Assembly (NCBI RefSeq): GCF_013314535.1
Contig: NZ_JABUAE010000014.1
Coordinates: 48,690-112,689 of the forward strand
Source of the DNA: Bacillus sp. Xin1
GTDB taxonomy: Bacteria > Bacillota > Bacilli > Bacillales > Bacillaceae_G
DNA length: 64,000 nt
Reading direction: 5' to 3'
Part shown: positions 59,799 to 64,000 of the stretch, one piece after another
Position numbering within the stretch: the first letter of the stretch is position 1
How the letters are laid out: each line of letters starts with the position of its first letter
Notes under the pieces: generated by a model
Database searches by the model: none
The model's input: only the letters and a program-made list of their open reading frames with translations
Told to the model about the DNA's origin: nothing
Program-made: the position numbers and the translations under genes

Positions 59799-59918
59799 AT
59801 TTCTAACCAACCTTGTTATGAAAAGCTATTAGAACAGTTCCTCTTCTTGCTCTCTCAACTATATTTTAAGGAGAAAGGGAAAACTTATACTCAAATCCCG
59901 AAAAGAAAATTTCTATAA
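59799..59918 (+). other. Open frame without a standard start
   Basis: After AGGAGG at 59782-59787 a 39-codon frame reads (I)SNQPCYEKLLEQFLFLLSQL then YFKEKGKTYTQIPKRKFL and a stop. The codon in start position is ATC or ATT rather than ATG. It may be a small gene with a rare start, a gene that lost its start, or chance. AGAGAAAAGAAGAGGA (59765-59780) is nearly inverse to 59832-59848, so the region can fold. Confidence 0.25.
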
Positions 59919-59949
59919 AAAGGAATAATTGTTTTTTCATGTTTCGTAG

Positions 59950-59956
59950 CATATTA
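59950..59956 (+). promoter_or_regulatory. Sigma-G-like -10 element
   Basis: CATATTA 22 bases before the SASP start codon fits the sigma-G -10 consensus (CATnnTA). The second SASP gene has the same CATATTAAAAA at 61827. Confidence 0.45.
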
Positions 59957-59977
59957 AAAACATAGGAGGTGATACAT

Positions 59978-60190
59978 ATGGCAAACAATAAAAGTGGAAA
60001 TCGTAATGAATTATTGGTTCAAGGGGCTGAAAGTGTACTTGATCAAATGAAATATGAAATCGCGCAAGAGTTTGGTGTACAACTTGGTGCAGATACAACA
60101 GCTCGTGCAAACGGATCTGTTGGTGGTGAAATCACAAAACGTTTAGTAGCAATGGCTGAACAACAACTTGGTGGTGGGTTTACTCGTTAA
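59978..60190 (+). CDS. Small acid-soluble spore protein, alpha/beta type
   Basis: A 70-residue DNA-binding SASP that coats forespore DNA and protects it from UV and heat. The two helices are in [20 protein letters not shown] and [20 protein letters not shown]; the GPR protease target region is [12 protein letters not shown] follows AGGAGGTGATACAT. It is nearly identical to the SASP at 61859 ([11 protein letters not shown] head versus [11 protein letters not shown]). Confidence 0.95.
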   Translation: MANNKSGNRNELLVQGAESVLDQMKYEIAQEFGVQLGADTTARANGSVGGEITKRLVAMAEQQLGGGFTR

Positions 60191-60332
60191 CTTCACCCTT
60201 AAATAGAAAAGGTTAGGGAAAGTGGTATTGTTGATTAATGAAAACATAGCAGATTACAGTAGTTAGCATATAAATCTTTCCATGTTGTTTGTATTTAATT
60301 TATAAAATAAACTCTCATAATGAATGCATTTG

Positions 60333-60375
60333 TACTCAAAGATTGTTGATAATTTAAAATAATAATCTTTGAGTA
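60333..60375 (+). terminator. Hairpin downstream of SASP
   Basis: TACTCAAAGATT pairs with AATCTTTGAGTA around a 19-base loop. Weak T-run (TTATATTTG). The rest of 60191-60539 shows no gene. Confidence 0.5.
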
Positions 60376-60539
60376 TTATATTTGAAAAATTTTTCTAGAT
60401 TACAAACACATATCTTATGGGGAAGGTGTTCCCCATGAATGTTAAAAAGTCTTTTATAGGAACAAGTATACTTAAAAATTTATTTTCAATATTGAAAAGC
60501 ATACTAACTATGATATTTACAAAAGGGAGGCATCTTAAA

Positions 60540-61055
60540 ATGGGTGTACTAAGTGGAAATCCTCAAAATGAACCTTTACATTATGGAGAAGTATTTGATA
60601 TTTGGAGTTATCTTCTTGCAGCACAAGGAGCAGTTGCTGGCCACCAAGTTTATATTAACCACACGGGTGATGAAGATTTAAAGAAGTTCTTAGAAAATCT
60701 AATTGAGAATGATATGAATTCTGAAATAGAAGAACTAAAAGCTCTTTTAAAGGTGAATGGAGTGGAATTACCACCAGCACCTCCAGAAAGACCGGTTGCA
60801 TCTATTGAAGATATTCCACCTGGGGCACGCATCAATGATGCTGAAATTGCAGCAGCTGTTTCTGCAGGTCTTGCGGCTGGATTAGTAACTTGTAGTCAAG
60901 TAATGGGAAAATGTCTTCGAGAAGATGTAGGAATGCTCTTTGGACAATTTCATATGAAAAAAGCACAAGCTGGGGCAACTTTACTACGTCTAAGTAAGAA
61001 AAAAGGCTGGGTAGTTCTTCCGCCATTACATGTTAAAAATACTGAACAAGCATAA
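60540..61055 (+). CDS. DUF3231 family protein
   Basis: A 171-residue helical, ferritin-like protein of the DUF3231 family: NEPLHYGEVFDIWSYLLAAQ, GAVAGHQVYINHTGDEDLKK and the LPPAPPERPVASIEDIPPGA linker are typical. Function unknown; family members are found in spore-formers and often come in double-length form, while this is a single unit. ATG at 60540 after GGGAGG; the longer frame is not needed. Lies between two SASP genes. Confidence 0.83.
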   Translation: MGVLSGNPQNEPLHYGEVFDIWSYLLAAQGAVAGHQVYINHTGDEDLKKFLENLIENDMNSEIEELKALLKVNGVELPPAPPERPVASIEDIPPGARINDAEIAAAVSAGLAAGLVTCSQVMGKCLREDVGMLFGQFHMKKAQAGATLLRLSKKKGWVVLPPLHVKNTEQA

Positions 61056-61084
61056 TAAAAAAGTGGCTGAAAGCCACTTTTTTA
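61056..61084. terminator. Bidirectional terminator
   Basis: AAAAAAGTGGCT with AGCCACTTTTTT and a three-base loop; the minus-strand stop codon lies inside the stem's T-run. Confidence 0.88.
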
Positions 61085-61576
61085 TTTCATTTTATTCTTT
61101 GTATCGTTTTCCTTTTGAATGGATCGTACTTTTTCTATTTCAGAACGGTTTAAATATTCATGTGAGATCTCCATCGCATATCTATCATGATGTATGTTAG
61201 TTGATTCTCTTGAATCATTGTCTCCATGTAAAACCACTTTTTTTATATAAATGTGAAAAAACACCTCTATCACACTGATAAGAAGCGCCGCCCAAAATGA
61301 AGGTGCGCCAATATTACCAGTGTAATCGTTGTCTGTAAGAAGATAAGTTAACAACCAAATTCCTAAAAAACTCAACCCAAAATCTGCAATTGTAGCAACC
61401 ATGTTCCCATACTTAGGTAGAACAAATAAATCTCCTATTAAATAGGCCGATCCTGTAATTATTAATGAAATAAGTAATATTCTTGGAAGCGAAATATCCT
61501 GGGAAATCCCTAAAATCATCAATAATACGGCACTAATAGCGGTATATTTAATTAATAATGCAACAATATGCTTCAT
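61082..61576 (-). CDS. DUF2512 family membrane protein (YndM-like)
   Basis: A 164-residue protein with four membrane spans (about 8-24, 30-48, 60-80, 92-112) and a charged cytoplasmic tail from 115. The ISLPRILLISLIITGSAYLI and LPKYGNMVATIADFGLSFLG stretches mark the DUF2512/YndM family, common in spore-forming bacilli and of unknown role. ATG with AGGAGAATC upstream. Convergent with DUF3231. Confidence 0.83.
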   Translation of the reverse strand: MKHIVALLIKYTAISAVLLMILGISQDISLPRILLISLIITGSAYLIGDLFVLPKYGNMVATIADFGLSFLGIWLLTYLLTDNDYTGNIGAPSFWAALLISVIEVFFHIYIKKVVLHGDNDSRESTNIHHDRYAMEISHEYLNRSEIEKVRSIQKENDTKNKMK

Positions 61577-61826
61577 AAATGATTCTCCTATCTTTTAACT
61601 TTCATGTAGGAAAAGTACTTTTCAATAAAAATGGGTTGCACTTTCATAAAGCACAACCCATTTCATCGTGTTCAGGAGATTTGCTCATTACATGATACTC
61701 ATATGGCAAGGAATTTTTTCGCTCTCCTACACAATATTATTTTGTGGAATATAAGTATTAATTATGTGTTAAAACAAAAAAAATTAAAACCCAAAAAAGG
61801 ACTATATATTTTCGAAAGCTTTTTTA
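61577..61826. other. Intergenic stretch with orphan hairpin
   Basis: ATGGGTTG and CAACCCAT (61630-61661) form an imperfect hairpin followed by T's on the minus strand, but no minus-strand gene ends there. No convincing gene is seen. Confidence 0.35.
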
Positions 61827-61833
61827 CATATTA
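61827..61833 (+). promoter_or_regulatory. Sigma-G-like -10 element
   Basis: CATATTA, with TATATA about 18 bases upstream as a possible -35, preceding the second SASP gene. Confidence 0.45.
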
Positions 61834-61858
61834 AAAAGTGTGAAGGAGGTGACATAGC

Positions 61859-62071
61859 ATGTCAAACAATAACAGTGGAAGCAGCAATCAATTATTAATA
61901 CGTGGAGCTGAACAAGCTCTTGACCAAATGAAATTTGAAATCGCACAAGAATTTGGTGTACAATTTGGTGCAGACGCAACAGCTCGTGCAAACGGATCTG
62001 TTGGTGGTGAAATCACAAAACGCCTAGTAGCATTAGCTGAACAACAACTTGGCGGTGGAGTTACTCGATAA
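61859..62071 (+). CDS. Small acid-soluble spore protein, alpha/beta type
   Basis: A 70-residue [24 protein letters not shown] and [20 protein letters not shown] are the two DNA-binding helices. It differs from the copy at 59978 mainly in the first twelve residues. Strong site GAAGGAGGTGA. A terminator follows. Duplicate genes 1.9 kb apart with DUF3231 and DUF2512 between them suggest local duplication or joint acquisition. Confidence 0.95.
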   Translation: MSNNNSGSSNQLLIRGAEQALDQMKFEIAQEFGVQFGADATARANGSVGGEITKRLVALAEQQLGGGVTR

Positions 62072-62093
62072 CTTGATATAGTAAATGGGTATT

Positions 62094-62123
62094 AGGGAGA
62101 GATAAATAATCTCTCCCTTTTTT
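62094..62123 (+). terminator. Terminator after second SASP
   Basis: AGGGAGAGAT with ATCTCTCCCTTTTTTT. Confidence 0.9.
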
Positions 62124-62322
62124 ATTCATAGTTAGAATAAATTTATAATCTATTTTGTGTATCGTATGTTCGTTCAAATTAAAAAATAAATTGATTGTAT
62201 TACCTTATTATAACCTCCATTTTCTCAATTACGAATAAAGGTTATAAACCAACAGGGCATGTTTAGTAGTTATTTATCTTGGAAAAGCTAAGAACGTGCA
62301 TGTGTAGGAAGGATATGATTTG

Positions 62323-62829
62323 ATGGCTACTGAAACTAAAAATTCACTTTATATAGCTCACTCTATCTATTTAACCCGTAATTTATGGTCAGGCATCCTG
62401 TTTGGACTAGGCCTAGTCGCTTTTATAGATGAAACTATTTTTCATCAACTATTGCATTGGCATCACTTTTATGACAAATCCACAACAGATATTGGCTTGG
62501 TCTCAGATGGTTTTTTTCATGCTTTTAGTTGGTTTGCAACAATCAGTTCGTTATTTATGTTTGCTGACCTTCGTCGTAAAAACGCATTTTGGTTGAAAAG
62601 ATGGTGGGGTGGGATAATGGTTGGTGGTGGTGGATTTCAGCTATACGATGGCATAATCCAACACAAGGTAATGAAAATACATCAAATTCGCTACGTGGAA
62701 AATGTACTTATTTACGACTTGATATGGAATATACTTGCTAGTGTAATCACTTTAATTGGCATTTTAATAGTTTTCCGAACACGAAGAGAATCAAAAACAT
62801 TGAGAGGTAAAATTGTAGATGAACAATGA
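62323..62829 (+). CDS. DUF2243 family membrane protein
   Basis: A 168-residue protein with four membrane spans. Conserved histidines in DETIFHQLLHWHHFYDKST and FFHAF, and GGIMVGGGGFQLYDGIIQHK, are the DUF2243 hallmarks. It overlaps the next gene by 11 bases and is therefore co-translated with a CtaG-type protein, a frequent pairing. The histidines suggest metal or haem handling. ATG at 62323 after GGAAGGA. Confidence 0.86.
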   Translation: MATETKNSLYIAHSIYLTRNLWSGILFGLGLVAFIDETIFHQLLHWHHFYDKSTTDIGLVSDGFFHAFSWFATISSLFMFADLRRKNAFWLKRWWGGIMVGGGGFQLYDGIIQHKVMKIHQIRYVENVLIYDLIWNILASVITLIGILIVFRTRRESKTLRGKIVDEQ

Positions 62830-63604
62830 CCATATTTATCATGGAGATGGAAATCCTTTAAAGTTTATACTTTTGTTCCTGATTGCCATGATATTAATTC
62901 TTTATATTGTAGCTGTAGTTTTATCAAGTCATCGTCGCAAAAAATGGCCATTATATCGAACTACCTTCTGGATTTTAGGGGTTCTTTGTGCGGCTACGGC
63001 ACTTGTAGGACCTTTAGCAAATCGTGCCCATATTGATTTTGCGGCGCACATGTTAGGCCATTTATTCCTTGGAATGCTTGCCCCAATCCTTATGGTACTA
63101 GCTGCACCAATGACCCTTGTCTTACGAACACTCAATGTTAAAACAGCTCGACGTCTTTCAAGTGTGTTAAGAAGTTGGCCCATACGAACTCTTAGTGATC
63201 CAATTGTAGCAACCCTGCTCAATTTGGGTGGACTATGGGTTCTTTATACGACAAAACTGTACTCTATGATGCATCAAAACATACTTCTTCATTTGTTCGT
63301 ACACTTTCATGTTTTCATTGCAAGTTACCTGTTTACCATATCGATGATTTATATTGATCCAACACCACATAAGTCTAGTTTTATATACCGAGCAATTGTG
63401 TTAGTGATTGCTTTGGCAAGTCATGGTATTTTATCAAAATATATTTATGCGAACCCACCTAACGGCATCCCCACGGACCAGGCTCAACTGGGTGGAATGC
63501 TAATGTATTATGGTGGGGATGCAATTGATATTATTCTCATATTTATTTTTTGTTTGCAATGGTTCAAAACCAGCCGTAACGAACAAAAGTATATAAATCA
63601 GTAA
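62819..63604 (+). CDS. CtaG family cytochrome oxidase assembly protein
   Basis: A 261-residue membrane protein with about seven spans of the caa3_CtaG family: FAAHMLGHLFLGMLAPILMV with the conserved His, LHLFVHFHVFIASYLF and the closing GGMLMYYGGDAIDIILIF. In Bacillus CtaG is needed for cytochrome caa3 oxidase (Cu-A) maturation; here no oxidase gene is near, so this is probably a paralogue working with DUF2243. Overlaps the preceding gene. Confidence 0.87.
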   Translation: MNNDHIYHGDGNPLKFILLFLIAMILILYIVAVVLSSHRRKKWPLYRTTFWILGVLCAATALVGPLANRAHIDFAAHMLGHLFLGMLAPILMVLAAPMTLVLRTLNVKTARRLSSVLRSWPIRTLSDPIVATLLNLGGLWVLYTTKLYSMMHQNILLHLFVHFHVFIASYLFTISMIYIDPTPHKSSFIYRAIVLVIALASHGILSKYIYANPPNGIPTDQAQLGGMLMYYGGDAIDIILIFIFCLQWFKTSRNEQKYINQ

Positions 63605-64000
63605 GTTTTTAGTTTGAATTTTGCCCTTCTTAGAATAATGAATTCCTTATTCTAATTATCATAAGCAAATAAAGGTTTTTAGTTTCTGAATAATGCCTTA
63701 GCGTACGAAAATTATGGTTCGTTGGTTCTATCCCATCTCTATAAAGCTAAGACTGCATTACGAAATTTTCAAGAGAGTTTTTTTCTTTTTATAGGGGATC
63801 AGTGTAGATTATTTAAAAATTCGCATACGAAATAAACCCTAATGGGTTTTGTCTTTTTTCAATTAAATAACTAGATCTTTAGATATGGTACAATTATAAA
63901 CGACACCTAATATATCAAAGACTGTTTTTTCTTGTATCGATGAGATTTTCGTCCGTTTCACTGTAGGAGTTTAAACAGGCGAAGAAGAATCTTTGATAAT
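63605..64000. other. Terminal intergenic stretch
   Basis: TTAGAATAA / TTATTCTAA (63630-63655) and AAACCC / GGGTTT followed by T-rich sequence (63834-63860) are two hairpins that can terminate the ctaG transcript and another one. No gene is seen to the window end. Confidence 0.45.

Noticed and set aside
61631-61834. 67-codon plus-strand frame upstream of the second SASP
   Set aside because: It starts inside a hairpin, has no ribosome site and ends in the SASP promoter.
1-64000. CRISPR arrays, rRNA, tRNA genes
   Set aside because: I saw no regularly spaced direct repeats and no cloverleaf or rRNA-like stretches on either strand.

Overview
The window reads as chromosomal DNA of the Bacillus cereus group (B. 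cereus / thuringiensis / anthracis relatives). The reasons are AT-rich genes with strong AGGAGG-type ribosome binding sites and frequent TTG starts, spore genes (two alpha/beta small acid-soluble proteins, a CotF-like protein, Mn catalase), two near-complete copies of a repeat that matches the cereus-group element bcr1, each with its TTTAT target duplication, and an arylamine N-acetyltransferase with the Cys-His-Glu triad described for B. cereus NAT3. There are no rRNAs, tRNAs or CRISPR arrays. The ORF layout is typical for a core-plus-accessory region with short operons separated by clear hairpin terminators.

Region by region. 1-4.9 kb: a visibly GC-richer, probably acquired cassette (PadR regulator, DUF1048 protein, two-gene ABC exporter, a truncated carboxymuconolactone-decarboxylase-like fragment), with repeated operator-like motifs, a relic of a serine recombinase and two identical 23-bp interrupted palindromes on either side. 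4.9-20.9 kb: ordinary genes: aldehyde dehydrogenase, YhdT/PanF pantothenate symporter, bcr1, DoxX, nucleoside hydrolase, a class A-like serine hydrolase, an argininosuccinate lyase paralogue with a GNAT, benzil reductase, an Fe-S repair protein behind an Fnr box, a broken ASCH gene with a NUDIX gene, an acetate transporter, a Fur-controlled flavodoxin with an Asp-box propeller protein, cold-shock protein, a DEDDh exonuclease. 21.1-24.5 kb: a decayed partial duplicate of a DUF3900-type gene and the intact gene flank an unrecognised two-gene cassette of small helical proteins; this is the most unusual stretch. 24.7-31.3 kb: coiled-coil protein, VanW lipoprotein, second bcr1, small stress-type enzymes (GNATs, VOC, SRPBCC, DinB). 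30.5-42.4 kb: TrmB regulator, FAD-linked 2-hydroxyacid dehydrogenase plus a bile-acid/Na+ family transporter, PaiB, SelO, an aromatic hydroxylase, a glycerophosphodiesterase preceded by a short promoter-terminator unit, and a divergent LysR/MFS pair whose LysR seems to start at CTG.

42.5-52.6 kb: Fur-box serine hydrolase, oligoendopeptidase F, NAT3, a promoter-bearing pseudogene, a MutS2-like ATPase without Smr domain, GNAT, quinone oxidoreductase with divergent LysR. 52.9-56.5 kb: a graveyard of broken genes (glycine-oxidase fragment, IS6 transposase tail, two TnpB relics, a nonsense/frameshifted zinc alcohol dehydrogenase) around one intact metallo-hydrolase. 56.5-62.1 kb: an accessory, sporulation-flavoured block: an extra RNase J behind a 34-bp perfect palindrome, Mn catalase, CotF-like protein, two nearly identical SASPs, DUF3231 and DUF2512 proteins. 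62.3-63.6 kb: overlapping DUF2243 and CtaG-type membrane genes.

Start sites below were moved from the longest ORF to the codon with a proper ribosome binding site wherever one was visible. Function names rest on recognised motifs and remembered family resemblance, not on database searches.
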